Assembly (NCBI GenBank): GCA_021018815.1
Contig: JAITYX010000002.1
Coordinates: 9,889,001-9,953,000 of the forward strand
Length of the DNA stretch: 64,000 nt
DNA from: Talinum fruticosum
Lineage: Eukaryota > Streptophyta > Magnoliopsida > Caryophyllales > Talinaceae
Reading direction: 5' to 3'
In this document: one piece after another, positions 23,997 to 35,845 of the stretch
Layout of the letters: each line of letters opens with the position of its first letter
Position numbering within the stretch: position 1 is the stretch's first letter
Notes under the pieces: model-generated
What the model was told of the DNA's origin: nothing
Databases searched by the model: none
What the model saw: only the letters and a program-made list of their open reading frames with translations
Position numbers and translations under genes: made by a program

Positions 23997-26041
23997 ACAG
24001 TATCAATTTACCTGTGTATCTTTGAGAATTTTCGATGTTTTAGCGATGTTGAGCTGGATCATGATTGATCGGAACGGGATATATATCATAATAGATTTGC
24101 TCGTAATGTGCCTTTTAAGTTTGTTGTGATTTTGGGTACTTGAATTTTTGTTTAGCTGAATTGTGTCAAGTTGAGATTGAAATTTAGTTGATTGGGATTC
24201 ATGCTTGACTGCATTTTTACCTGCTCTTGATTTAGATAAATGGTCGTTTGGGTTGCACTTGGAATTGCTCGATCTTGGATTGGATCAATATGGGTTGATG
24301 GAATGTTCAATTAATTCAATTAAATCAGGTCGTAGTCGGCTTGAATAAGATTTAGGTCATTTTTTATTCTATGGTTCTGCAACAATCTCCCTTGAGTTGG
24401 ATTGTTGGTGTGCTGTGTGGGTTAGTTTTGAAGGGTATAAGATCAGATCGTTAGGAAAAGATTAAGTTGACCCTTTTATTAAATGGGACGATCTGAGATA
24501 TTTATCAGTTTCCTGGGATGAGAAGATGCTGATATGCCAGGATGCCATCTATGTTTGTTAGTTTCAATTCTAATGGAGCATTGGTTGGCCATTCTACATG
24601 TGGTGTTGTGGGATTGGGCTGTCTGGCCGATTGTATCTGAATTAGAAGCTGGGACCGTCTGAAGAGGCAGATAACCTCATGGAATGTACATGGCTACATG
24701 CAAAATGCCCCTTCAAAACCTTTTCTTTTTCCTTTCTGGCAGTTCTAGAATCTAGATGAGTTGTTATTTTGGCTAATTTGCTTGCTGAAGTTTAATTGCA
24801 TGACCAAGAATGTCTCACTTATTTAAAAGATTAAGAGTTGAAAGTTCCTAGTCCCTCTCTCATGTACGCACAACTTGGCATCATCTGTTGAAAATGTATC
24901 ATTTGATATTGTCAAGTGGAAAATACATCTACAAACATAGTCAACAATTACTCCCAGTGAATATTGAGCAAGAGTTGGGAAGATATGTAGGCAACCTTAC
25001 CCTTGTAACAGGCAAAGAGGCTGATTCAGGGAGGCTAAAGCATCTACAGGCAGAGTATTAAGTGAATATAGGCCATTGGCTTTATTGCCATGCCCATGTA
25101 AGAGTTAGAGGCAGCTTAGAGATGTTAAATATATTTCGGTGAATATATATGTGAATATAGGTCATTGGGTTAGTTGCCATTCCTAGTCAAGAGTCGGAGG
25201 TATCTAATAAAATCACGAGCTGGCATTTTTTGTTTTTTTGGGATGGGTAAATTCTTTGCAAGCATGTTTCAAGGGTTGAGCTCTGGGACCTCTTCAGCCT
25301 ATGGACTTTCGATATGAGGATCAATAATTTTGGGCTGCTTAAAGGGATTAGATTTTCCTTTACTCTATAAACCAAATGGATTTTAAAAAATACGTCAAAT
25401 GGAATATTTCAAAAATTGTAGTAAAAGAAACAACAAACTAATAATAATATGTGTTTTGTTACTCTCATAAACCATGTGGCACTCATGGTTCACGTATATT
25501 CATCCTATAGGTAAGTTTTTATATTCGATTAAAATTTAATGTGTATGCTTAAATAATAACTTTTAATATTTTTGATTAAAAAAAGTTCTAATATGTGTAC
25601 GCTTGCTTATGTGACTCATGGGAGTACATGCTCCAAAGTGTGATATAAAGAATGTGAAAAGAAGTTGAAGAGGTATCAAATTTTTCCCAACAATTTTCAG
25701 TTGGAAAAGAATTGATCTATATTATACTCCAAATAGAGGAAACCAAAGATGTTGTAACCAATTTTTTTATTTTATTTTGCTTCTAATTATCTTTACTTTA
25801 AATTTTTCTAGGTCCGAACACACCAGGAAGATCCATAATTAGAACTTAGAAGACTGGATTATATGAAGTAAAAACTGGTGAGATTGAATTTCCAAAAGTA
25901 AAATGCAATGCGTTGGGGGGTAGGAACAATGGTTCGAGTCACAAATCACCTGTAGCTTTAATGTCGATAATTACATCCTTTGACATACAAAATTTTAAAA
26001 AATAAAATAAAAATCCAGCAAAACCAATAATAATCAAATTT
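23997..26041. other. Spacer between OSTC and the SDR array
   Basis: The first 100-200 bases are presumably the OSTC 3' UTR. The rest is AT-rich sequence without a supportable gene; the longest frame (25187-25375, minus strand) has no family motif. A short duplicated phrase, GTGAATATAGG...CATTGG...TTGCCAT, occurs at about 25062-25095 and 25150-25185. Confidence 0.5.
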
Positions 26042-28294
26042 CTATTTTAGAGCTCCAAACTTTTCATAGCTCTCTACAGAGTCAATGGGGGTTTCCTCCA
26101 GCGACCTGTACCTCCAACCTAGCCTCTGTAACTTCTCTGAGCTTAATTTTCCACCATTAGCATCCTCAGTAATGCTGTCAAGCCAAATACAATCACACGA
26201 TGATGCTATCATTACGAGTATCTACTTTGAACGTTATGCTAGGTGAAACACTTTGCTGAGAGTTTTGTCACTTATTGGCAAATAGTAACTCGGCACTGAT
26301 AAATCATAGGATCAAAAACCAAAAAACTCCACAAATGCGAAAGTTTCTAGTTTGTACTTCCTTCAGCCACTTGATTTTCTTCATAGGCAGATTGAATAGC
26401 ATTAAAAAATTTTTGGTTAAGGAGTGCCATAAAAGTAACAAACCCAAAACACTGGACAGATTCACTCATGCCTGATGCCTCTATTTGAGGTACAAACTAC
26501 CAATTAGGTAGCCCATGCATGGATACTTTGTGAAACAGAATCGACGGCCACCTTCCAAAATCTTGATGAGCACCAAACTACTTGAGTTGACAGTTGAGTG
26601 CATCAGAGGACCCCAAATGAAGGTCGGAATAACTGTCACAACATTGAGCCGCTTCATTTTACATATTTAAAAGCTTCCATTTCTGCTTCTGTTTTAGAAG
26701 CACAGTACCAACTCTGCAACAATAATGACATTTACTCCATATGTAAGTAGAGTTACATATACACGTGTATATAATTTGAAGAATTTCCCTAGAGTGAATC
26801 AGTCTTTTTTTGTAAGGATAAAACTGTCAACATCTGAATATCTATTGAAGGCCGGTTCCACATTTAGGGTTACTGTTGTAGAGAATTTCCTAGAGTAGGT
26901 GTAGGGCTTTGATAATGGGTGGACTTTTTGATCGACAATACTGAAGTTAACCCCTGGACGTATGTAAAGAGGATATAATGATTGCTTACATTGGTTCTCT
27001 TGCAATAATCCAAGTCGGACCAGCAGCTTTGATCCTTGACCTTGTCAATAGGCCAGTTAGGATTCATTGCAATCGCTGTTATTGATGATACAAACACAAC
27101 TCGCTTAACTTTGGCTTCTGAAGATGCTCGAAGTGCATTTAATGTACCCTTTACTGCAGGTTCCATCAACGCCACCTGCTCATAGATCGAACCGCAGTGT
27201 CAAAGCTTGCGTGTACACGTTCCACCTCGTATGCTGATTTAAGACCAGGTTTGAGGCACTTTTTGCATAAACTTTTCCTATTAGCCAGGCCTCCTAACTG
27301 AATAACAGAGAAATGGGATTTTAGTTGGTAAAACGTTAGGAAGAAGCCTTACCTCAGGATTTGCAACAGAACCAAAGGGCACAGGACTGGCAACACGGAA
27401 GACTCCAGTGCATCCTTTAATGGCGGCGAAGAGAGACTCGTAATCTGATAAGTCGACTTTGAAAAGTTTCAAATTCTCTGACGCTTTCTCAAGCTTATTC
27501 AAGGATTCACATTTGACATTGGCTGCATGAAAAATACAGAAATCAACTAAACTAACTAATCAAAGTGTAGCTTTTGCTTTCCTATTAGTAAGGATTCACA
27601 TTTGAAACATAGATCCCTCCCTAGAAATGGCTCCATATCCTATCAGTAAGGATAGCAGCAACGGAAACTCTCTCTTATATAAATGTGCACCTATTTACCC
27701 TTCTGGTTTACCAGAGTCATATAATCTGATTTCTTACTTAAGGAGGTGGTGGTAGAAATGAGGATCAACCCCCAACCCCCCGCCCTCCCTCTTATCCCAA
27801 TGTTGTTCTGTCTACTTTGTAGCCATACTGAATAGTCTTAGTCGCGTGAATTTTTAGTTTTCATTGAACTCCATTATAGTGAACTGAAGCAAAATCCCTT
27901 CAAAATATAAACGCCTTCTATTTTTTTGTGGTGGATTGTGGTGTAGTAGGCAGACTATGTCTTTTAAATCTTGGTCTGACAGGAACGACCCGTGGACAAT
28001 TTTACTGACACCAAAAGAGCATATCTGAACCATCAAAGGGTGATGGAAGACAACAATCAAATTCTTCTGATTGAGCTGTGAAATTAGACATTAAAAGTCA
28101 AAGTATCAGCAGGAGCAACAAACTGACAATGGGATTGACAAACACAATGGAAAAGGGTAAGAGAGAGTCTCATTACAAGGATCGCGGATGCCATGAACGC
28201 TGTAGTGGTTGGAGAGAAGCAGCTTGACAACTCATGACACTATACCCCCCCGCGCTCCTGTCACACACACCACTCTCTCCCCCTTCATGTCCAT
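26042..28294 (-). pseudogene. CCR-like SDR copy A: broken, exon 5 missing
   Basis: Five of the six family exons are recognisable on the minus strand: 28177-28294, 27353-27522, 26990-27175, 26552-26713 and 26042-26174. Exon 1 has TGA where the family has Trp after the nucleotide-binding glycine loop. Exon 4 keeps WYCASK (the YxxxK catalytic pair) but then has an in-frame TGA and a one-base loss, and its donor is the poor GTGGCC. Exon 5 is not found between exons 4 and 6. Exons 2 and 3 are otherwise well kept, including the VSS serine of the SDR triad. The number and type of lesions mean this is a true pseudogene. Fragments could still be transcribed. Confidence 0.88.
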
Positions 28295-28297
28295 TGC

Positions 28298-28315
28298 CTC
28301 TCTCTCTCTCTCTCT
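28298..28315. repeat. (CT)n microsatellite in the leader of copy A
   Basis: A short CT run (GA on the coding strand) lies directly upstream of the copy A start codon. Copy B has the same feature at 31431-31452, showing that the leader was duplicated with the gene. Confidence 0.85.
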
Positions 28316-28499
28316 AAACTAGGATTGCAAGTATTAGGGAGTTGACCGCATGGTCTGATATTTGTGTTTGTTTAGTGGTGAGGGTGGCATCGCCTAATCG
28401 TACAACTACTACTTGCCATTTGCTGATGCTATTCTGTGCCCCACTAATTTTGTGCCTTGCTTGAGATTGGGCCACCAACTGCACAAAGAATGAAGGGAC

Positions 28500-29181
28500 C
28501 GCGAAACATAGTAGTCCCGAATCTAATCCTATCTTTTCACTGACCCATGCTAATTATGTTATGTATGGGCCTCGTAATTTTTTGATTTGAGACAAACGCT
28601 CACTTTCATTCTTTCGATATTCTCGCAGGCAGTGGTTGAGACTAGCAACGTCAATCTCTGTCACTCTAGGGGTGGATCTTGGCATAGAGCTAGGACTAAC
28701 ATAGCCACAATAGTACTTGATGGTGGCCGACTAACCGAACCTGTGGTTCACTGGGATGAGGGAGAACATGGCTGCAGCATTTGCAGACTGGTTTCTGGGT
28801 AAGTCAGGTGAGAAGTAGGGGTTGGTGTTATGGGTCTGAGACTTTAAATCATGGCGGTAGGTGAGGAGTTTTTGTTGGGGGGGTTATTATCTTTAGCATA
28901 TTTATCGCCCCAATGATGATAATTAGTAAAATCATAAAATTATTACGACAAATTCTTAAAGGAGTGGACTAAAATGAAGCAAATTTTCTTGATCCATTTG
29001 TAGATCGTCAGAAGAGACGGAATAAAATGTAGAATATGTATTATCAGCAGTGATAGTAAAAGAACTTTAAAAAAAAAAAAAAATTCAGTCACGAATCACT
29101 TGTAGATACAATGTTGCTTATTACATTGATGCCCACTAGGGTAGGTTGGCGGATTAAAAAAATGCAGCAAATAGTAAATTT
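28500..29181. repeat. Intergenic unit of the SDR array, copy 1 (matches about 33720-34426)
   Basis: This sequence between copy A and copy B recurs between the solo LTR and copy C in the same orientation. Shared blocks include GGATCTTGGCATAG, GGTGGCCGACTAACCGAACC, TAAATCATAAAATTATTACG and AAATTCTTAAAGGAG. It therefore duplicated with the genes. In this copy an open frame seen in copy 2 is shifted by one base. I see no named gene in it. Confidence 0.8.
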
Positions 29182-31416
29182 CTAATTTAGAAGTCCGATC
29201 TCTTCATAGCTCTCTACAGAATTAACAATAGTTTCCTCCAGGGACCTGTACATCCAACCTAGCCTCTGTAACTTCTCTGAGCTTAATTCTCCGCCGTTAG
29301 CACCCTCCCCAGTAATGCTGTAGAAGCAAATACAAGCACGCAATAGCATCAGGCATTCATTACGAGCTAATGTCCAAGTTGAGGTACACACCTCATTGGT
29401 TCAGAGATAAAATTAAGTTATACATGTTTGGGTAAGTCGCTATGCAGTATGAAGAAAAGAATATTGACTAAAATTCTACTACTGAATACATTGTATTAAT
29501 CGTAACGTAACAGCAGTGTTGATGAGAAAATTTTCCTACCAGGATAGTCAGGAAAAGGTATGGTTAAGTAAACAAAGACGAGAAGAGAAGGCAAGATAAT
29601 TACCTCTTTGGGTAATTATAATTGGGATAAATGCTTTTCAGCTTGTCCACCAATTCCCTGACCCTGATGGGATGTGCTGTGCATATATACCTTCCTTCTG
29701 CTTCAGGCTCCCCATAAAGCATATGCAGCGCGTCAGCCAGATCACGCACATCTACAATCATTCGGAGCCTGTTTTCTATCGATTCATATCCTTCTGGCAT
29801 CTCGAAAAAGCAAGCTGGGTTAGTTGCAGGATTATCGTGATTGGGAAACAAATGAACATCAAGTCAAATTCATTCTACAAATGTGTGCAAAAGTTTCTGG
29901 TCTGTGTTTGCTGACAGAGACAATTTTCATAGACATATTCAATAGCATTGAGAAACTATAGACATATTCAATAACATTGAGAAACTTATGGTAAGGTGTA
30001 TCCTTCTAATAAACGAGTGACTGGGGATAAAATTTTTCACTTCAGTTCTGGTACATAGCAAACGCATTGATAGCTTTAGTATTACATAGACGCTTATGAA
30101 ACTGATACCTTTCAGAAGCTTGACAAGCACCAAACTACTTGAGTTGACAGCTGAGTACATCAAAGGACCCAAAACAAGGGTTGGACAAACTGCCACAACA
30201 TCAAGCCCGGTTCTCCTTGCATACTCAAAAGCTTCCATTTCTGCCTCTGCTTTCGAAGCACAGTACCAGTTCTGAAAACAACTGTAACATCAATTACCCG
30301 ATATGCAAACAGAACGACATATAACAGTTGGAGTATCAGATGAAAAACATTGAACTTGACTGGTGAATGCATACTGTAGAGTTTATATCGTGATTGCTTA
30401 CATTAGTTCTCTTGCAGTAATCTACATCAGACCAGCAACTTTCATCCTTCACCTTATCAGTAGGCCAGTTAGGGTTTAAGACAACAGCTGCCGCTGATGA
30501 AACATACACGACTCGTTTGACTTTGGCTTCTGAAGATGCTTGAAGTACATTTAATGTACCCTTTACTGCAGGTTCCATCAACTCCACCTGCTCATAGATC
30601 GAACCAAACTGTTAAGAGTTTGTGTATAGATTCTATCTCATTTGCTGACTTGAGACCAAGTTTGTGGCACTTTTAATTTCATGAACTGTTTTGAATTATT
30701 AGCCAGGCTTCCTAATTGAATAACAGAGAACTGGGATTTTCGTCAGTGGCATAAGGCTTTAGTGGTCAGCCTTACCTCAGGATTTGCAACAGAACCAGAG
30801 GGCACGGGACTGGCAACGTGGAAGACTCCGGTGCATCCTTTAATGGCAGCAGAGAGAGACTCGTAATCTAATAAGTTGCCTTGGAAAAGTTTCAAGTTCT
30901 CTGACGCTTTCTCGAGCTTCTTCAAGGATTCACATTTGACATGAGCTGCACGAAAATACAGAAAATACATAAGGGGAGGTGGCAGAAATGAGGATCAACA
31001 GAGTTGACAGTCCAAAACAAAAACACCCTTAGCTACAATTTTTAACATATAGCTTCCACATCCTTTTGCAAAGGTAATGATCAGCTTCCTCCCTTTCCAT
31101 GTCAAAACAAGCAAATTACTTCAGGCCCCCGCCCTTCCAATATTTTCTGTCTACTTTGTGGCCAAACTGAAAATGTTTCTGTTGCACAAATTTTATGTTT
31201 TTATTGTAGTGAACTAAAGCAAAATTCCTAGAATAGGTGTAACAATGAAATACATTTGCCAGTAAAAAAGGCTTAGAGAGAGAAAATTAATAGTACAAGG
31301 ATCGCGGACAACGCCATGAACGGTGTAATGGTTGGAGAGAAGCAGCTTGACAAGCCATGAAGCAATGAACCCCCTGCCCCTGTCACACACACCACTTTTT
31401 CCCCTTTGATATCCAT
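29182..31416 (-). CDS. Cinnamoyl-CoA-reductase-like SDR (CRL1/CRL2 type), copy B, the best preserved
   Basis: Extended-SDR oxidoreductase that would use NADP(H); the family contains cinnamoyl-CoA reductase and related aldehyde and ketone reductases. Exons on the minus strand: 31297-31416, 30776-30945, 30402-30587, 30109-30271, 29604-29793, 29182-29317. They encode about 321 residues. Exon 1 holds the nucleotide-binding loop (VTGAGG expected), exon 3 the catalytic serine (VYVSSAAAV), exon 4 the YxxxK pair in NWYCASK, exon 5 [10 protein letters not shown] and YNYPKR. True lignin CCRs have NWYCYGK; the change to NWYCASK, plus the ending [14 protein letters not shown], points to the CCR-like group whose substrate is not known to me. 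Exon 1 is one base short inside a five-C run (31370-31374), which breaks the frame in the glycine loop; probably an assembly error since everything else is intact. Confidence 0.85.
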
Positions 31417-31430
31417 TGATGCCTCCCCGT

Positions 31431-31452
31431 CTCTCTCTCTCTCTCTCTCTCT
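31431..31452. repeat. (CT)n microsatellite in the leader of copy B
   Basis: Eleven CT units lie just upstream of the copy B start codon, matching the shorter CT run before copy A. Confidence 0.85.
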
Positions 31453-32625
31453 ATCTAGATCTCTTGATCTCTGTATGTGTATGTCTAGTAAGATTATAAG
31501 TATTGGGCAGTAGACGGCGTGGTCTGATATTTCTGCTTGTTTACTCCTTAATTAAGTGGGTGCCAACTCATAAAATAACTACTACTTTGTATTTAACATC
31601 TTATACCATGTTTCCACAGTGTAGGTGCTTTCATAATGCATCTATATTAAAATTTTGATACTATATGACAGATATATGCTTGAAAAAATATATATACTTT
31701 GTAATAAAATTGGGCAATCAACTGCTCAACTATATAAAAGTGTCATAAAACAGAGTAGGCGTAAATCTGCACCCACCTTTTCACTTATCCAGCCAAATTT
31801 TGTATAGGCTTTCTCCAAGTTTTTCCTATTCCTTTACGAAAAATTTAATTCGATCTGTTTGAAAAGTTTAATTTATATTTTCATTATGTATTTACTTGAC
31901 TATGATTTTTATTTTTATTATTAAATATCATATAAATTTTAATTAATAGATTAGCTTCATATTTTGATTTATAAATGAAAAAAAACCTTTTTGTTTTTGT
32001 GTTTCTTACTGCCTCATGTACAACACAAGCCATCTCGCTGGCTCTACGCTGCTGTTCTGTTGTCTTCAATCGTAGACACTGGGTTGATATACAGTGTTGC
32101 GGATATCGCCAATTTTTAAGGAAAAGTAAAAACTTCACATAAAACAATAGTTCGAGTCACAATCACGTGTAGTCTTAATCTCGTTTTTTTAATGTTTTTA
32201 TTAATAATACATCACATGGAAGTTACATTGAAAATTATGTATAAATAATTTTTATATTTAAAATATAAAAATAAAATTTAATTTTCAAATAACTTGTAAC
32301 CATCACAATCTTTTTAAGAATAAACTTCAACGATTTTGTATCTTTATTATTGATGGAAAACTTGGTAATATTTTAATGATTTAAAAATCTATCTTCACCT
32401 AACACAACTCTTATGTAACAAATTATTAATACTCCCATCAAAGCTTTTAAAAAACTTTCATAAATAAAATGACAAATGTTATTCATAAAAAAATAAATTT
32501 GACCAAAAATGTATAAATGATTATTAAATAACGGGGTTTGCCATCGACATGGCAACCCTTTTTAACACAATTCGCGGGAGGAAGATGGGGTGGTTTTTGG
32601 GGGAGCAAAACCCAATAGTAAATCT
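31453..32625. other. Upstream region of copy B with an AT-rich insertion
   Basis: Up to about 31590 the sequence matches the region upstream of copy A (TGGTCTGATATTT and neighbours). It is then interrupted by roughly 1 kb of AT-rich DNA unlike copy A. No gene is supported in it. Confidence 0.5.
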
Positions 32626-32689
32626 CTATTTTAGAACTCCAAGCTTCTCACATCTCTCTACACAAGCAATCAGAGTTTCCTCCAGTGAC
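32626..32689 (-). pseudogene. Fragment of SDR exon 6: relic of another array copy
   Basis: On the minus strand the fragment runs from the sequence equivalent to the LEET motif to the stop TAG at 32626-32628, matching the exon-6 ends of copies A and C. It is joined abruptly to sequence matching the upstream region of copy A (TGTGCCCCACTAATT). The rest of the gene has been deleted, leaving the end of exon 6 fused to what was its own or a neighbour's promoter region. Confidence 0.75.
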
Positions 32690-32819
32690 AGCATTAATCC
32701 TAATGCTACTGTGCCCCACTAATTCTGTGACTTGCTTGCGAATTAGCCACCAATTGCACAAAGAATTAGGAATAGTTTTTTCATTCCAGGGTTTTATCTA
32801 TATTGTTATTATTAGTAAG

Positions 32820-33511
32820 TGTTGAAAAACGACGAATAAGCCGACAAATAAATAATACAAGAAAACTAGAAAAATAACACAAGAATTTTATGTGGTTCAG
32901 CTTCTCAATAGACCTACTCCACGATCCCAATTTAAGCGGGATAATACACAATATAAATATATTGTATCAGTACAATGTAACTTTGAACGGAAAAAGTTAC
33001 AAACCCTCTCCCTCTCAACTAATGAACTGATCACACCTTATTAATCATATTAGTAGGATACAATTTTTAATACACTCCCCACACTCTTTATGGTTGTACA
33101 CTACTACACTTTAAGTCTCTCACTCCCTCTAAGTTATTTTAAGCTTTCTCTCACAAGCTTATATATATGCATACTATAATGCTAACATAAGCCCTTATTT
33201 ATAAAGGTCTTGGCATTGCTTGAGTTCTTCTTTCCCGAGCATAAATTAGCTCTATTCAACTCTTATTAAATGATAATCCTGCACAGTCTTCCCAAGTCTT
33301 ACTAGGCTTGCTTTTAGCTCACTAGGCTTTTGACTCTCAATGCCTAGAATTTCTCTTGCTGTAACAATTTCAATTGAATGCATTTATAGCATGGTGGAAA
33401 ATATTCCACTACCCCTTTGATGCCTTTTGGTGAGTTGCAGTAAATTCTTCCTCCCTTTTTTTTAAAACTAATTATTGTTGGTGTCCTCCAAATTGGAGGG
33501 AACACCCAACA
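32820..33511. mobile_element. Solo LTR of a retrotransposon with 5-bp target duplication
   Basis: The 692-base unit starts TGTTG and ends CAACA, the inverted TG...CA ends of an LTR, and is flanked by the direct repeat GTAAG (32815-32819 and 33512-33516). An internal phrase TATGTGGTTCAGC...CCTACTCCACG is of a kind common in plant LTR elements. No primer-binding site, coding region or second LTR is present, so it is a solo LTR left by recombination. Confidence 0.85.
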
Positions 33512-33719
33512 GTAAGTATATATAAAAGCTTTTGTGAGGAGGATGCAAAAGTAACTTTAGACCTCATCACCTATCTTTATTCGACGATACAATCAATTGT
33601 CATATTTTCAGATATTAATTGAATAATAAGATAACAATGAGAGTATAATTCTTATATCATAAATCAATGATTGGATCCTCCTCGAGGTGTGAATAGTATC
33701 CTGAATAGCTTAGATCCGT

Positions 33720-34426
33720 ACTTACTCCTTTCACTAACCCATGCTAATAAGGTTATATATGGCCCTTGTAACTTGTCGATGTGAGATAACACTCACTTTC
33801 ATTCTTCTGTTGAGACTAGCAGCGTCAATCTTTGTCCATCTCAAGGCGGATCTTGGCATAGTGCTTGGACTAGCATAGCGACGACACTTATTGCTGGTGG
33901 CCGACTAACCGAACCTGTGGCTGCTGGGATGAGGGAGCCCATGGCTGCAATGTTTGCAGGCTGGTTTGTGGCTAAGTCAGGCGAGACTAGGGGGTGGAGT
34001 TATGGGTCTTCTGAGACTTAAATCATGGGGTTAGGTGGTGAGCCTTTTTTTTGGTTGGGGGGTGTTAGGTTTAGGATGTTTATCCCCTAATGACGATAAT
34101 TAGTTAAATCATAAAATTATTACGTCAAATTCTTAAAGGAGAGACTAAAATGAAGCAAATTTTTCTTGATCCATTTGTAGATCATCAGAAGAGACGAAAT
34201 AAAATGTCTACAGTAGAATTATGTCCTATCAGCAGTTATAGTAGAAAGAACTACTGAGTTCTCAAATTCCCCTACGTGAAATGCAGTTCAAAGAGCTAAA
34301 AAGAAATTCAGTCACGAATCACTTGTAAATTCAATGTCTCTTATTACTACATTGATGCCCACTGGGGTTTGTGTGCATGTGTGTGGAGGGGGGCAAAAGA
34401 AATGCAACAAACCCAATAGTAAATTT
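33720..34426. repeat. Intergenic unit of the SDR array, copy 2
   Basis: Matches 28500-29181 in order and orientation with scattered substitutions and indels. On the plus strand it carries an uninterrupted frame ending at the TAA at 34019-34021 (71 codons counted back from the stop to 33809, no ATG at its start); the same frame is shifted by one base in the other copy. I do not recognise the peptide. Confidence 0.8.
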
Positions 34427-35845
34427 CTATTTTAGAACGCCAAGCTCTTCGTAGCTCTCTACAGAATCAACAAGAGTTTCCTCCAGGGACCTGTGCCTCA
34501 AACCTAGCCTCTGTAACTTCTCTGAGCTTAATTCTCCACGATTAGGACCCTCAGTATAACTGTTGAGGCAAACAAACAAGCACGCGATTGCATCAGGCAT
34601 TCATTACCAGATGATGTCCAAGTTGAAGTACACAATTCATTGGTTCCAAGATAAGATTAAGTCATATATGTTTGGTAAGTCGCTATGCAGTGTTATCAAG
34701 AAAAGAATATTGACTAAAGTTCGACTACTGATTACATTGTATTTAAACGTAAGAGAAGTGCTAATGAGAAATTTTCCTACCAGGGTAGTCAGGAAAAGAT
34801 ATGGTTAAGAAAACAAAGATGAGAAGAGAAGGCAAGACACTTACCTCTTTAGGTAATCATAATTGGGATAAATGCTTTTCAGCTTGTCCGCCAATTCCCT
34901 GCCCCAAATGGGATGTGCTGCACATATATACCTTCCTTCTGCTTCAGGCTCCTCATAAAGCATATGCAGCGCCTCAGCCAGATCACGGACATCTACAATC
35001 ATTCAGAACTTGTTTTCTGCTGGTCCACATCCTTCTGGCATCACCAAAAAGCGAGCTGGGTTAGTTGCAGGCTTATCGTGATTGGGAAACAAAACATCAA
35101 GTCAAATTCATTCTACAAATGTGTGTAAAAGTTTCCGGTCTGTGTTTGCTGACAGACAGACAATTTTCAGAGACATATTCAATAGCATTCAGAAACTTGT
35201 GGTAAGGTGTACCCTTCTTGTAAACGAGCGGCCGGGGATAAAATTTTTCACTTCACTTCTGGTACATAGCGAATGCATTGATAGTTTTAGTATTACATAC
35301 AACACATATGAAACTGATGCCTTTCAAAAGCTTGACAAGCACCTAACTACTTGAGTTGACAGCTGAGTACATCAGAGGACCCAAAACACGGGTTGGACAA
35401 ACTGACACAACATCAAGCCCGCTTCTCCTTGCATATTCAAAAGATTCCATTTCTGCTTCTGCTTTGGAAGCACAGTACCAGTTCTGGAAACAACTGTAAC
35501 ATCAATTACCCAATATGCAAACAGAGCGACATATAACAGTTGGAGTTTCAGATGAACAACATTGAACTGCTGAATGCATACTGTAGAGTTTATATTGTGA
35601 TTGCTTACATTAGTTCTCTTGCAGTAATCTACATCAGACCAGCAACTTTCATCCTTCACCTTATCAGTAGGCCAGTTAGGGTTTAAGGCAACAGCTGCCC
35701 CTGATGAAACATACACGACTCGCTTGACTTTGGCTTCTGAAGATGCTTGAAGTACATTTAATGTACCCTTTCTTGCAGGTTCCATCAATTCTACCTGCTC
35801 ATTTAATGTACCCTTTCTTGCAGGTTCCATCAATTCTACCTGCTC
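34427..35845 (-). pseudogene. CCR-like SDR copy C: exons 3-6 only, several stops
   Basis: Minus-strand exons: 35609-35794 (exon 3), 35321-35483 (exon 4), 34845-35034 (exon 5), 34427-34559 (exon 6). Exons 1 and 2 are absent. Exon 3 is preceded by a tandem 45-base repeat that duplicates its own start and splice acceptor, adding 15 in-frame residues if the outer acceptor is used. Exon 4 has TAG in place of a Leu codon and its donor is GC instead of GT; exon 5 has TGA where copy B has a Leu or Arg codon. The SDR motifs VYVSSGAAV and WYCASK remain readable. This copy cannot make the family protein. Confidence 0.88.
35756..35845 (-). repeat. 45-bp tandem duplication across an intron-exon boundary
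   Basis: Bases 35756-35800 and 35801-35845 are identical. On the coding strand each unit contains GAGCAG (acceptor) followed by the first residues of exon 3 ([13 protein letters not shown]), so the exon now has two acceptors in the same phase. Confidence 0.93.
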
